NCBI GenBank assembly: GCA_963667605.2
Contig: CAXXUZ010000003.1
Coordinates: 248,001-312,000 of the forward strand
Length of the DNA stretch: 64,000 bases
From: JADLGL01 sp963667605
Lineage (GTDB): Bacteria; Pseudomonadota; Alphaproteobacteria; Rhizobiales; Kaistiaceae
Direction of reading: 5' to 3'
Numbering within the stretch: the stretch's first letter is position 1; each line of letters begins with the position of its first letter. This document shows, one piece after another, positions 27,273-36,872 of this stretch. The notes beneath the pieces were generated by a model, which saw only the letters and a list, made by a program, of their open reading frames with translations, was not told where the DNA came from and ran no database searches. The position numbers were made by a program, and so were the translations under genes.

Positions 27273-28171
27273 CTAGCCAAGAGCGCTTGGTGCCGTGGCG
27301 CATAGCCTGACGGACGACGAGAGCGCGCCGACGACCAGCAATTGCCGCAGGTAACGGTCGCCTTGCTTGGTGATGCCACCGAGGCGTTCTTTACCGCCGC
27401 TGGAGTTCTGGCGCGGAACCAGACCGATCCAGGCTGCGAGATTGCGCCCGGACTTGAATGCCCTCGGATCGGGAACTGCAGCGACGATCGCGTTGGCAAG
27501 CACTGGCCCGACGCCGGGAATCTCCATTAAGCGTCGGCCAACATCGGTCGCACGAGCACTCGCCATTACGCGGCGATCCCTTTCCAGGATCTGCCGGCTG
27601 ACCAGATCCAGCTGTTCGACCAGCATGGCAAGACAGGTTCGCGTCGCCTCCGGAATGCGATCGTCATCTGCGTCGGTGATGATCTTCACCAACTGAGCCA
27701 GCCCATTGCGACCGACGGCGGCAACAAGCCCGTATTTCGCCATATGTCCGCGGATGGCATTGGCGAGCTGGGCTCGCTGGCGGATCAACATCAGCCGGAT
27801 ACGATGAAGCCCTGAACGCTCTGCTGCTCGGGCTCTTGATCTCAACAAAGCGCATCGTCGGCCGCGTGACCGCTTCGCAGATCGCCTCGGCGTCGGCAGC
27901 GTCATTATTCTGACGCTTCACATACGGCTTGACGTAGCTCGGCGGCATCAGCCGCACATCATGACCGAGCTCTCGAAGCTGCCGCCCCCCGTAGTGGGCC
28001 GCGGCGCAAGCCTCGATGCCGACCAGGCAGGGCGGCTGCTTCTCGAAGAACGTCAGCACGCGCCTTCGCGTCAGCCGCAGGCGGACGACCACCTCGCCGG
28101 CTGCGTCGACACCGTGAACGACAAAGACCGACTTCGCGATATCCATTCCAAATCGTGACCGCAGTTTCCAT
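27273..28171 (-). pseudogene. IS110-family transposase, frameshifted
   Basis: The reading starts at ATG 28171 (METAVTI), shifts within the first 10 codons to GMDIAKSVFVVHG, and shifts again after VEIKSP near 27845 into LHRIRLMLIRQRAQLANAI. The N-terminal RuvC-like DEDD domain (GMDIAKS, GIEACAAAHY, NDAADAEAI) and the C-terminal Transposase_20 domain (MEIPGVGPVLANAIVA, then AAWIGLVPRQNSSGGKERLG, with GDRYLRQLLVVGA) are both recognisable, but no single frame joins them. It is inactive. Confidence 0.8.
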
Positions 28172-28309
28172 GATTTCCCCCACAAAGCTTCAGCCCAAAC
28201 AGGCTGATCGGTTCGTGGAGAGCCGTCCACGGCATCAACAGCGGTCACTCGGGTGCCTGCCATGTTCAGCCGCCCCAGTAGAATGCCTTACATGCGCACA
28301 CGCGGCGCC

Positions 28310-28806
28310 GCTCGGGCCGACTTGGCCCCCGGAGTTCTCAGCGGTCCCATTGCTCGGTCTAGCGGAAGTACGCGGCGGCGATAGCCAGACTAATGAATGC
28401 ATACGGCGGCGACTTTGAGGGTCAACGGATCGATCTCGAAGTCCTGCAGGAGGCTGTGTCCAACTTGATGAAGCCAACTTTCCTGCGCCTGATAAGCGAG
28501 TTCCTCGCGAACCGAAGCGGACAAATGATGTGATGCCCGAAAACTAGGAAAACTCCTAGTACTACTGACAAACAATCCCGCGAGCCATCGTTCCCCTTGT
28601 CTTTCTGGGATAAGATAATGCTGACGTGGAACAACACTGACGAAGGCCACTTGCCTGGAATTGGCCGGCTAAAGGGCCACGCAGCGTCAGTAGTCGTGGC
28701 GGAGACAAAAATAATACACACTGCGCGGCTTAGCAGTTATAATACAAGCTGTGCGACCTAGGCGACTTAGCAAACTAGGCGACTTAGCAAAAGGGAGAAA
28801 CAGGTA
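28310..28806. promoter_or_regulatory. Upstream region of the PQQ dehydrogenase gene
   Basis: About 500 bases without a gene. A TATAAT hexamer lies at 28738-28743 with no good -35. A 17-bp sequence is tandemly duplicated at 28758-28774 and 28775-28791, immediately before the AGGGAG ribosome site of the gene at 28807. The duplicated unit may be a leader or operator. Confidence 0.4.
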
Positions 28807-30594
28807 GTGAGGATTTCAACGAAACTCTTGACCACGACAATCGCGGCGACTGCGCTGTGTTTCGGGACATCCGTTGCGGCTCAGGAGGCGTTCGCTCCGA
28901 CTACGCCCGAACGGCTTCTGAACGCGGATGCCGAGCCGCATAATTGGCTCATGGCTCTGGGTAATTACAGCAACTGGCACTATTCGCAGCTTGACCAGAT
29001 CAACCGGGACAATGTTGCCAATCTGCGTATTGTCTACACGGCCTCGATTGGCGGGTGCGCGGTGCCGCCGGCCGGTGATCTCAGCGCCAACTGTAACGAG
29101 CAGGCTGCGCCCCTGGTGGACAACGGCATCATGTATCTTAACGACAGCATGAACAGGGTGATGGCCTTCGATGTTCGTAGCGGCGACCGCGCAGTTCCTC
29201 TGTGGCGCCTCGATCCAGAGACTGAACGTATTAACAGAGACCGCGGGATTGCGCTCTATGAGAACACCGTGATCCAGACCACCGGGGACGCCCGAATCAT
29301 CGCGATCGGTAAGCAGTCGGGCGAGATAGTCTGGGAGGTCGGCGCCCAGGAGCCCGTCGACCAGCCCAACACCGCGGACATGATCGCCACCCGCGCGTTT
29401 TCGGGAACGCCAGGGGTCTTTGGGACCGCAGGTGGCAGACAGATTATTACCGTCAGTTCGCGCGGCCACGGCATCGGCTCTATGGTGGCCTATGACGCCA
29501 ACAATGGCGAGCTGGTCTGGCGTACCTATACGATTCCGCAGCCCGGCGAAGCCAATTTCGGCACGTGGCCAGGGGAGACATGGAGAACGGGTCGCGCACA
29601 GCCCTGGGGGCCCGCGCCCGCCTTCGATCCGGAAACGAATCTTCTGTACTTCGGGACGGGCGAGCCCTCGCCGGTCTATGATCCTGAGTACCGTCCCGGC
29701 GACAATCTCTATTCGGCGAGCACGCTCGCTGTCGATGCCGATACCGGAGAAATCGCGTGGTTCTTCCAGGAGGTTCCCAACGACCAGTGGGACGGGGATT
29801 CGACATCAAGCCGTATGCTCTACCCCACCCCGGATGGCAATGTCGTGGCCAACTGGGGGCGGATGGGCTTCTTCTATCAGCTCGAACGTCTGAGGGGAGA
29901 ATTTCTCAACGCCACCGCCCAGACCGACAACATCACCTGGACGGCGGGCATTGATCCCAAGACCGGACACCCGATCGAATACGACCCGAATGTCGGGCTG
30001 CAGACCTACACCGGGGTCGGTCCTCGCCGCGCCCGCGCCCCCGAAGACGCTCTATTGACATGTACGTCCCACCGCGGAGCACCGACAGGGGTCTGGTCGG
30101 CCTCCTACGACCCGACGACGGGGATCACCTACCAGTCCCGAACCGTCGCGTGCATGTTTTACTCCCAACTCACAAACACCGAAGATCCGGCGCTCTTCAA
30201 TCCGGCAGGGGGTGGTGAGAGATTGGGCGGACGATCCGAGTTGGTTATGGTTCAAGGGGAGTGGCAGCTGATCGCCATCGACACTGTGACCGGCGAGGTG
30301 AACCGGGTTGTCCGCGATCTGGGTGTTCCCGACGCATACTTGGCCGAGGTGGGCACCCTGGCGACCGCCGGCGGTCTAGTGTTCACCGGCGGAGAGGACG
30401 GGAGAATCTCCGCGTACCACAGTGAGACTCTGGAAGAGCTCTGGGGCTTCAACACAGGAACACACCTGAAGGGCGGTGTCATCAGCTTTGCCGTAGACGG
30501 AAACCAGTACATCGCCAAGATCGTCGGCGGTGACGGCGGTAATTCGGCCACGGGGCACCTGCCGACGGCGATGCTATTCGTCTGGGGCCTATAG
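28807..30594 (+). CDS. PQQ-dependent alcohol/methanol-type dehydrogenase
   Basis: The 595-residue periplasmic quinoprotein (GTG start, AGGGAG upstream) has a signal peptide ending about VAAQ-EAF (residue 25). It is an eight-bladed propeller with tryptophan-docking blades (WHYSQLDQINRDNVANLRIVY, WRTYTIPQPGEANFG, DADTGEIAWFFQ). W328-D329-G330-D331 aligns with the XoxF W-D-Y-D motif: D329 as catalytic base and D331 as the extra Asp that in XoxF binds a lanthanide (Ala in calcium MxaF). The vicinal Cys-Cys pair usual near the PQQ is absent; C84 and C96 are spaced instead. A cytochrome c gene at 32338 is a candidate electron acceptor. The substrate is not predictable. Confidence 0.85.
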   Translation: MRISTKLLTTTIAATALCFGTSVAAQEAFAPTTPERLLNADAEPHNWLMALGNYSNWHYSQLDQINRDNVANLRIVYTASIGGCAVPPAGDLSANCNEQAAPLVDNGIMYLNDSMNRVMAFDVRSGDRAVPLWRLDPETERINRDRGIALYENTVIQTTGDARIIAIGKQSGEIVWEVGAQEPVDQPNTADMIATRAFSGTPGVFGTAGGRQIITVSSRGHGIGSMVAYDANNGELVWRTYTIPQPGEANFGTWPGETWRTGRAQPWGPAPAFDPETNLLYFGTGEPSPVYDPEYRPGDNLYSASTLAVDADTGEIAWFFQEVPNDQWDGDSTSSRMLYPTPDGNVVANWGRMGFFYQLERLRGEFLNATAQTDNITWTAGIDPKTGHPIEYDPNVGLQTYTGVGPRRARAPEDALLTCTSHRGAPTGVWSASYDPTTGITYQSRTVACMFYSQLTNTEDPALFNPAGGGERLGGRSELVMVQGEWQLIAIDTVTGEVNRVVRDLGVPDAYLAEVGTLATAGGLVFTGGEDGRISAYHSETLEELWGFNTGTHLKGGVISFAVDGNQYIAKIVGGDGGNSATGHLPTAMLFVWGL

Positions 30595-30620
30595 CACTCG
30601 AAGGTCTAGCACTCGAAGGT
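30592..30620 (+). repeat. Tandem 14-bp duplication over a stop codon
   Basis: TAGCACTCGAAGGT occurs at 30592-30605 and again at 30607-30620, with one C between. The first TAG is the stop of the dehydrogenase. Confidence 0.7.
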
Positions 30621-30654
30621 GCGGGGGGAGGCAGATGTCTCCCCCCCGCACCTT
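30616..30654 (+). terminator. Strong GC hairpin after the dehydrogenase gene
   Basis: AAGGTGCGGGGGGAG (30616-30630) pairs with the inverse at 30639-30654 with one bulge and an 8-base loop. No U-run follows, so it may be a terminator or an mRNA-stabilising hairpin between this gene and the next. Confidence 0.5.
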
Positions 30655-30667
30655 CCTGGGAAACTCG

Positions 30668-31405
30668 ATGCATCTTCTTTCGGGGTTGGCCTTCGCGTTA
30701 GCGATTGCCTTCTCGATGACGGCGCCGAACTCTCTGGCACAGTCTCGGGCCAGAATCTTTGACATCGGGCTGGGGGGTCCGGTCAGCTCGCTGCCGGCGG
30801 ACCAATGGGTCGAGCCGGCTTGCGGAACCAATGGAGGTCCGCCGTCGCTGAGGCTGGAGCGCTTCGAGGATTTCGTGCGGTGCCCGGTGGAAGAGGCGAC
30901 GGGGCTCCGTGAGATCTGGTTCATCTATGATGACGAATGGGAATACATAGCGAGGGCATACGGCGACCCCGCGGAGATCGGGAGATATTCTGCGAATGTA
31001 TTCTACGGCCAACCCATCATAACGTCCCTGTTGGTGGACGCTGGGGGCCTTGTTCAAGGCTATCGAGTTATCACCGATCCGCGCGCGCCGACCGAGGTGC
31101 GTCTCCTCGCCTCCGCGCTAGCCATCATTTTCAAAGCGCTGTTCAAAGACGCGCCCTGGCAATGCGAGGATCTGCCGCGAGAGGAGCGTGAGCAATCCGT
31201 CGAAGGGGCGTTCCTCAAGGAGGATTGCGCGATGTTATCGGCAGACCGCCTCGTCAGGCTTCAGGGACGGCTTCTGCGCAAACCCGGACAGGGCGATTTC
31301 CAGGTTGCCCCGGAGGGATATTTCGAGAGTTCGACCCGCCTGGAGGTCTACAACGCCGATGCTGTCAGGGATGCACCGTGTTGTCAGGCATTCGCGCGCC
31401 CGTAA
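30668..31405 (+). CDS. Secreted protein of unknown function
   Basis: The 245-residue protein starts at ATG 30668 with a signal peptide (MHLLSGLAFALAIAFSMTAP, cleavage near SLAQS-RA). The mature part has six Cys residues (ACGTNGG, RCPVEEA, QCEDLP, EDCAM, PCCQ) that may form disulfides, and acidic patches. Segments such as EIWFIYDDEWEYIARAYGDP and AGGLVQGYRVITDP are not a family I know. It follows the PQQ dehydrogenase by 73 bases on the same strand and may be a periplasmic accessory. Its 3' end overlaps the convergent pentapeptide gene by 41 bases. Confidence 0.65.
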   Translation: MHLLSGLAFALAIAFSMTAPNSLAQSRARIFDIGLGGPVSSLPADQWVEPACGTNGGPPSLRLERFEDFVRCPVEEATGLREIWFIYDDEWEYIARAYGDPAEIGRYSANVFYGQPIITSLLVDAGGLVQGYRVITDPRAPTEVRLLASALAIIFKALFKDAPWQCEDLPREEREQSVEGAFLKEDCAMLSADRLVRLQGRLLRKPGQGDFQVAPEGYFESSTRLEVYNADAVRDAPCCQAFARP

Positions 31406-32171
31406 GAACGGCGCCCTCCAGATCGGCTCCCCGAAGGATCGCCCCCAGGAGCCAGGCGGCGGTCAAGTCGGAACCTTTGAGGTCGGCATCGCCGAGGTCG
31501 GCACGCTCGAAATTCGATCCACGGAGCACCGCCCCGCTGAGATTGGCGCCGCGCATGTCGGCGTCGCCGAAGTAGGCCGCGACGGCCGTGACGCCGCTCA
31601 GGTCGGCTCGAAACCAAGTCGTATCGCGTAGGTCCGCATAGCTGAGGTCGGCCGCGGCGAAACGGGCATCGGTCAGCCTCGCGCCACTCAGAACCGCCCG
31701 CGCGAGTTTTGCACCCTCCAGAACCGCGCCGATTAGCGTGACACTGCCCATCCGTGCATCTTCGAGCATCGCCCCAGAGAAGTCCGCGCCGGAGGCCGAG
31801 GCGGCGAAGAACAGGGCCCCGGTCAAATCGGCGCCGCTGAGGTTAGCGAGGACAAGGTCTGCTCGGTTAAAGTTCGCATAGGCCGCGTTGGCTCCGGAGA
31901 GATCGGCGCCCCGCAGATTGGCCGCGTGGAACGACGTATCCTCGAGATTGGCGTTCGACAGGTCGGCGCCCTCGAGGTTGCGCCGCTTCAGACTGAGGCC
32001 GGCCAGGTTGCAGCCCGCACATTCCAGGGTTTCTCCCGCCAGGAACGCAGCTTCGCGCTCCCCGGGTTCGTCGGCAACAGCGCTGACAGAAAGCGCCAGG
32101 ACAGCGAGTGTACCCAAGAGGAGAAGGTGAGACCGTGCTGTGGTGCGGCGATCGCCGGCCGAGGTCATCAT
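31365..32171 (-). CDS. Exported pentapeptide-repeat protein
   Basis: The 268-residue protein has a signal peptide (LLLLGTLAVLALSVSAVA) and then about 40 tandem A(D/N)LXX pentapeptides (NLEGADLSNANLEDTSFHAANLRG style), forming a right-handed quadrilateral beta-helix. A short Cys pair (ECAGCN) precedes the repeats. Pentapeptide proteins often act as scaffolds or binding surfaces. Here secretion and the PQQ dehydrogenase/cytochrome neighbours suggest a periplasmic structural role, which is inference. Confidence 0.85.
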   Translation of the reverse strand: MMTSAGDRRTTARSHLLLLGTLAVLALSVSAVADEPGEREAAFLAGETLECAGCNLAGLSLKRRNLEGADLSNANLEDTSFHAANLRGADLSGANAAYANFNRADLVLANLSGADLTGALFFAASASGADFSGAMLEDARMGSVTLIGAVLEGAKLARAVLSGARLTDARFAAADLSYADLRDTTWFRADLSGVTAVAAYFGDADMRGANLSGAVLRGSNFERADLGDADLKGSDLTAAWLLGAILRGADLEGAVLTGARMPDNTVHP

Positions 32172-32337
32172 CGCGCACCACTATCGCTCACGGCGGGCCG
32201 CTCTCCAACCACCGCCCCCCGATCACTGGGCGATCCAACGTGACCGCCAAGGCCGACCCAGATCGCCAGCGCCGCCCGGACCGTTGGCCGTCAACGGACA
32301 GCCCTCAACGTCCGCCCACTGAACCGGCGGAGTCGAA

Positions 32338-32877
32338 TCAATACCTGAGACAAGCCGGGTGGTTCATATTGCCGCGGAAGAACAGGGCGCAGTTCTCGCG
32401 GGTGATACTTCTGACGCCGACGACATGCTCCATGAGGAAGTCGACCAGCGCCTCGACCTCATCGGACGTGAACCGGGCTCCCGCCGGCACGCCCGGCGGA
32501 TCTCCGAGCGGCAGTCCGTAGCAGGAGGTCTCGGTGTAGGCACCAGCAAGGTTGTAAGGCATCTCAGACCCGGGTCGGCCGCAGGCTATCGTCTCGATCA
32601 GTTGATCGCGGTCAAGGCTTGAGCGACGCAGATTTGGGCCGGCGGGCATTGCGGCATCGCCATCTCCGGCCGCCAGATTGCCATGGCAGCTGGAGCAACC
32701 CCCCTGACCCCAGAGGAATCCGCCATCGTCCTCCGCCTGGCCGGGCAGCGATAGCGCCAGCACGACGCCCGCGGCGCCCACTGCCGAAGCCAAGCGCAAC
32801 AACCGACTCCGTCGCGCAGGCGATCCGACCCCCGGGCTTGTCCCGGAGGTGTCGACCGAGAACCTTGACGTTGACAT
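32338..32877 (-). CDS. Periplasmic c-type cytochrome
   Basis: The 179-residue protein has one haem-binding CxxCH motif (C61-S-S-C64-H65) and a likely axial Met at M106 (SEMPYNL). The N-terminal transmembrane or signal segment is at about 29-48 (ASAVGAAGVVLALSLPGQA). The C-terminal LVDFLMEHVVG helix is the usual class I cytochrome c end. It lies 166 bases upstream of the pentapeptide gene on the same strand, and beside the PQQ dehydrogenase it is a candidate electron acceptor of the XoxG/MxaG kind, though not an obvious orthologue. Confidence 0.82.
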   Translation of the reverse strand: MSTSRFSVDTSGTSPGVGSPARRSRLLRLASAVGAAGVVLALSLPGQAEDDGGFLWGQGGCSSCHGNLAAGDGDAAMPAGPNLRRSSLDRDQLIETIACGRPGSEMPYNLAGAYTETSCYGLPLGDPPGVPAGARFTSDEVEALVDFLMEHVVGVRSITRENCALFFRGNMNHPACLRY

Positions 32878-33131
32878 ACGTGATTTTTCCTAAACGCCGT
32901 CGAACAGCCAAGAAGACGCAAGCTACTACCCGCCTGCCCCGCGCGCAAGCCGGTGTCCGCTCCGGGTCTTGGGAGTGTACAAACGGCTGACGACGGTGGC
33001 GCAGATTTGAGGACCGTCGATATTTGGCGAGATCGACGGTTTGGCCTGGATTTCGGCGCTGTGCGGCCGATGAGGGCGCTCAATAAGGTCTGAGGCGCAC
33101 TAGCGCGGTCAATTTGCCCGGGTAACGGCCC

Positions 33132-33840
33132 TCATGCCCGGATCGCAGCCATCAAGTGGCGGATGCCGATGATGTTCATGACCCGGGTGAGATTGTAGGC
33201 GAGCACGCTCAGGGCCATTTCGGTGCGGACGTTTTTGAGCCGTTTCGTCAGGAAATGGGTCGCGCCCATCCACATCTTTATCGTGCCGAAGGGATGCTCC
33301 ACCGTCTCCCGGCGCTGACGCATGGCCTGTGGGTTCTCATCGAGCCGTTGCCGAACGGCTTCCAGAACATCTTCGTGTTCCCAGCGGCTGATACGGCGTT
33401 CGGTGCCGGTCGTACATTGGTCCTTGAGATCGCAGACCCTGCACATACTGCTCTAGTACCGGCGCTGCATCAGACCGGCTTCTTCGCGTGTTTAGCGGTA
33501 GATCAGTTCTCTGCCGGCCGGACAGATATAGACATCATCCTCCTCAACATAACGAAAGTCCTGTCTGACGAACCGGCCCTTCTTGCGGTTGCCTGACGTT
33601 TGCGGCTTGGGCAGGGTAACGGATACACCAGCCCGCTCGCAGGCCAGGATCTGATCGGAGCTGAAGTAACCGCGGTCGGCGACCACATCCAGCTTGTCGG
33701 CCTTGAGAACGACTTTGGCCTTCTCGGCCATCGGCCTTCGGCTCGACCTTGACTGCCGCGGCAAGGCGCGCACTTGTTTGCGTGTGTCGGCTCCGGGGGA
33801 ATGTCGCTCTGTGTCTCACATGGGGTAATTGCGGACGGGC
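33132..33840 (-). pseudogene. IS1182-family transposase remnant
   Basis: The middle part (KLDVVADRGYFSSDQILACE, then CPAGRELIYR) and the C-terminal part (CTTGTERRISRWEHEDVLEAV, VEHPFGTIKMWMGATHFLTK, RTEMALSVLAYNL) of an IS1182 transposase lie in one frame but are separated by TAA (33492) and a TAG soon after. The N-terminal third is missing. Two nonsense mutations at conserved Tyr and Trp positions show slow decay. Confidence 0.75.
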
Positions 33841-33891
33841 TAGCCTAGCCCATTCTTGAGCTTCCGCAATGTGACTCTAGAGGAGGCTCCC

Positions 33892-34920
33892 ATGCATGTA
33901 TTCGTCGTTCTCGACGTATCGCAACAGTCGACGGTTCTCTGCGTTGTCGACGCCGCTGGCCATAAGGTTTGGCAAGGCCAATGCAGAACCAACCCTGCAA
34001 GCTTGGCTGCCAAGATTCAGCGGCACGCCCCGAACGCTTCGCGCATCGGTCTCGAAAGCGGTCCTCTTTCCACCTGGCTTTGGCACGAGCTCAACGCGCT
34101 GGGTTTGCCGATCGTCTGCATCGACGCTCGTCATGCCAAGGCGGTACTTGCCATGCAGATCAACAAGTCCGATCGCAACGATGCCCTCGGCCTTGCTCAG
34201 ATCATCCGCACCGGCTGGTATCGCGAGGTCAAGGTCAAGACCTTCGACAGCCACAAGGTCAGGACCGCGATCGGTGGCCGTGTCCAGCTCGTCCGTATGA
34301 GGGTCGACATCATGAACCAGATCCGCGGTCTGCTGAAGCTTCAGGGCATCATTCTTCCGGTGGGCAAAAAGATCGACCTCGAGCAACATATCGCGGGCGA
34401 TGATCTACTCGCTCAAACACTGCAGGCCCTTGCCAATGTCTTCCACTCAGTTCAGGCAGCGATCCGCGAGCTCGAACGACAAATCCGGAAGATCGCGAAA
34501 GCTAATCTGGATTGCTGTCTCCTCCAGACCATTCCCGGAGTTGGACCTCTGCCCGCCCTCACTTTCGTCGCGACCATTGATGATCCCACCAGAGTCGACC
34601 GATCCCGTAGCGTAGGCGCTTATCTTGGGCTGACGCCCATGCGCTATCAATCCGGCGACACAGATTACACCGGGCGCATTTCTCGATGCGGCGATGGCCT
34701 TCTGCGCAGCTACCTCTACGAGGCGGCGAACGCACTCCTCACCCGCGTCACGCGGTTTTCTACATTGAAGGCATGGGGTGCGCGCATGGCACAACGACAT
34801 GGTGGCAGGAAGGCTCGGGTCGCCATTGCCCGCAAGCTATCCGTCATCATGCATCGCATGCTGACCACGCGCGAACCGTTCCGTTGGAGCGCCGTCCCCG
34901 CAACAGCAAAGCCAGCATAA
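33892..34920 (+). CDS. IS110-family transposase (IS1111-type)
   Basis: The intact 342-residue product starts at ATG 33892 behind an AGGAGG site. Its N-terminal RuvC-like domain carries the DEDD residues (VLDVSQQS, GLESGPLST, SDRNDALGLAQ), and its C-terminal Transposase_20 domain carries TIPGVGPLPALTFVA, YLGLTPMRYQSG and RISRCGDGLLRSYLYEAAN. Related repeats GTCTCACAT(G/T)GGGT at about 33815 and 35035 may mark the element's ends. It lies beside the IS1182 remnant. Confidence 0.85.
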   Translation: MHVFVVLDVSQQSTVLCVVDAAGHKVWQGQCRTNPASLAAKIQRHAPNASRIGLESGPLSTWLWHELNALGLPIVCIDARHAKAVLAMQINKSDRNDALGLAQIIRTGWYREVKVKTFDSHKVRTAIGGRVQLVRMRVDIMNQIRGLLKLQGIILPVGKKIDLEQHIAGDDLLAQTLQALANVFHSVQAAIRELERQIRKIAKANLDCCLLQTIPGVGPLPALTFVATIDDPTRVDRSRSVGAYLGLTPMRYQSGDTDYTGRISRCGDGLLRSYLYEAANALLTRVTRFSTLKAWGARMAQRHGGRKARVAIARKLSVIMHRMLTTREPFRWSAVPATAKPA

Positions 34921-35044
34921 ACCCGAAGGAGTTTTTGTATTCCGTCGAACGACGGAATCTGTCCCTTACCGGGGACGATGCATCGGTAAACCCGATCCCC
35001 TGGTTGCGGTTGTCGTGTAGGCAAACCGCGCGTCTCACATTGGG

Positions 35045-35603
35045 TCACCGACGCAACTGAAGCCATGATGTGGCGGTGATTGCCGACCACGGAGAGAACC
35101 ATGACACCCGGTAAGAGACGGCCGTCACCGGCGATGGTCCCGACAAGCGAAAAGCTTTGCAGCCGTGCTCGCGTCGGTCAAGGTAACCCCTTCGGGGCGG
35201 CTTATGGCCGGCCTTGACCGCCTTTGCGCGCGACTGCGCCTTCACTCGACAGGTCGGGACGAAAGGATGGTCATCGCGGTCGAACAAAAGGATTGACCCT
35301 CTGCCCGCAATTAGAGAACCAGAGGAATGCCTCCCGATGAAGCCGGATTCGACGCTGCGGCTTTCCTGCTTCCCCAGCCCTGCCGCGCCGCTGGCTGTCA
35401 CGCCGGGGTTACAATAAGACGAGGCCACGTCCCGCAAGGATCGTGGCCGGAACGAGCCGGTCGTGAGCGGGGGGTTCGGTAGTCTCTTCTAACGCACAAG
35501 TGAGAGACGCCATGTAGCTCTGGCGCACCCTGCGGGAAACAGGGTGCTGCCCGCGCCAATTTCCACATTGCGGTGCGCACGGCACGCCGGCTCCCTTCCG
35601 GCT
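35045..35603. other. Non-coding leader with structured hairpin
   Basis: About 560 bases before the conjugation-type ATPase gene without a credible gene. At 35175-35220 a 9-bp outer stem (CGGTCAAGG with CCTTGACCG) encloses a CCCC-TTCG-GGGG type inner hairpin. It could be an RNA leader or part of a transfer origin; neither is established. Confidence 0.45.
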
Positions 35604-36872
35604 ATGACAACACCAGGCCAGCAGCTCAGTATCGGTGCCCGGATTTCGGGCGAGCCTGTCATGCTCGATCTCGAGGAGCGGCGCCGGCACCTTTACATCA
35701 TTGGCCAGACCGGTACCGGCAAAAGCACTCTGTTGCTGAACCTCATCGGCCAGGACCTAGCAGCCGGCGAGGGCCTCGCGCTCCTCGACCCACATGGCGA
35801 CCTTGCCGTCGCCGCACTCAGTCTTATCCCGCGCTCGCGGACCAATGATCTCGTCTACATCAATCCGGCCGATCTGGAGCGACCGATCGGCTTCAATCCC
35901 CTCGCCCGGGTACCCGACGACCTCAGGCCGGTCGTCGCCGACGGCGTCGTGGCGGCCTTCCGCCATGTCTGGCCGGATAGTTGGGGGCCACGGCTCGACT
36001 ACATCCTCACCAATGCGGTGCGGGCACTTCTCGACGTTCCGGGTGCAACGCTCCTGATGCTCCCTCGCCTGCTCGTCGACAACGGTTTCCGGGCAGAGCT
36101 CGTCGACCATCATGTCAGCGATCCGGTCGTCCGCTCATTCTGGATCAACGAATATGAGGGCTTTGCCGATCGGTTCCGGGTTGAAGCGATCGCCCCGATC
36201 CAAAACAAGATCGGCAAGGCGCTGATGGTGCCGAGCCTTCGCAACATGCTCGCGCAACCAGGAAGCTCGATCACCTTCCGCCGGCTGATGGACGAAGGCG
36301 CAATCGTCATTTGCAATCTCGCCAAGGGCGCGCTCGGCGAGAGCACGGCCCATTTGCTCGGCGCCCTCATCACAACCGCACTTGCCCAGGCGGCGTTGTC
36401 TCGTGCCGATACTCCGCCCAGCCAACGGCCTGTGTTCCATCTCTATGCTGACGAGTTCCAATCCTTCGCCACCGAGAGCTTTGCGCTCATTCTGTCGGAG
36501 GCACGCAAATATGGGCTAACCCTCACCATCGGCCATCAATATCTCGATCAACTCCCCCATCCCCTGCGCGCAGCCGTGTTCGGCAATGCCGGATCGATCG
36601 TCGCCTGCCGCGCAGGCGCTGCCGACGCACCGTTCCTCGCGGACCAGATCGGCCTCGGTGGCGCCGATGCCCTGCTTGATCTGCCGAACTTCACCGCCTG
36701 GGCACGCCTCCTGAAAAGTGGCGTGCCCACTTCCCCGTTGCGTCTCGACCTAAGCGATGCTCCCCGCCAACGCCGGCCCAGCCCGCACCGCTTGATCGCC
36801 ACGAGTCGGATGAGATTCGGCCGGCCAAACGAGCAGGTCGAAGCTCACATCAAGAAATTCCTCGGCACGTGA
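35604..36872 (+). CDS. HerA/VirD4-type conjugation ATPase
   Basis: The 422-residue protein starts at ATG 35604. It has Walker A GQTGTGKST (34-42), Walker B LALLDPHGD (58-66), and a later acidic motif LYADEFQSF of the HerA/FtsK/VirD4 superfamily, with GHQYLDQLP as sensor-like segment. No membrane helices precede the P-loop, so it resembles the soluble TraD/VirD4-like ATPases encoded next to replication-relaxation genes in integrative elements. It probably couples DNA to a secretion or transfer machine, but no other type IV secretion gene is in the window. Confidence 0.8.
   Translation: MTTPGQQLSIGARISGEPVMLDLEERRRHLYIIGQTGTGKSTLLLNLIGQDLAAGEGLALLDPHGDLAVAALSLIPRSRTNDLVYINPADLERPIGFNPLARVPDDLRPVVADGVVAAFRHVWPDSWGPRLDYILTNAVRALLDVPGATLLMLPRLLVDNGFRAELVDHHVSDPVVRSFWINEYEGFADRFRVEAIAPIQNKIGKALMVPSLRNMLAQPGSSITFRRLMDEGAIVICNLAKGALGESTAHLLGALITTALAQAALSRADTPPSQRPVFHLYADEFQSFATESFALILSEARKYGLTLTIGHQYLDQLPHPLRAAVFGNAGSIVACRAGAADAPFLADQIGLGGADALLDLPNFTAWARLLKSGVPTSPLRLDLSDAPRQRRPSPHRLIATSRMRFGRPNEQVEAHIKKFLGT

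Noticed and set aside
31225..31575. Arginine/proline-rich plus-strand frames opposite the pentapeptide gene
   Set aside because: They are produced by the repetitive pentapeptide DNA read in other frames.
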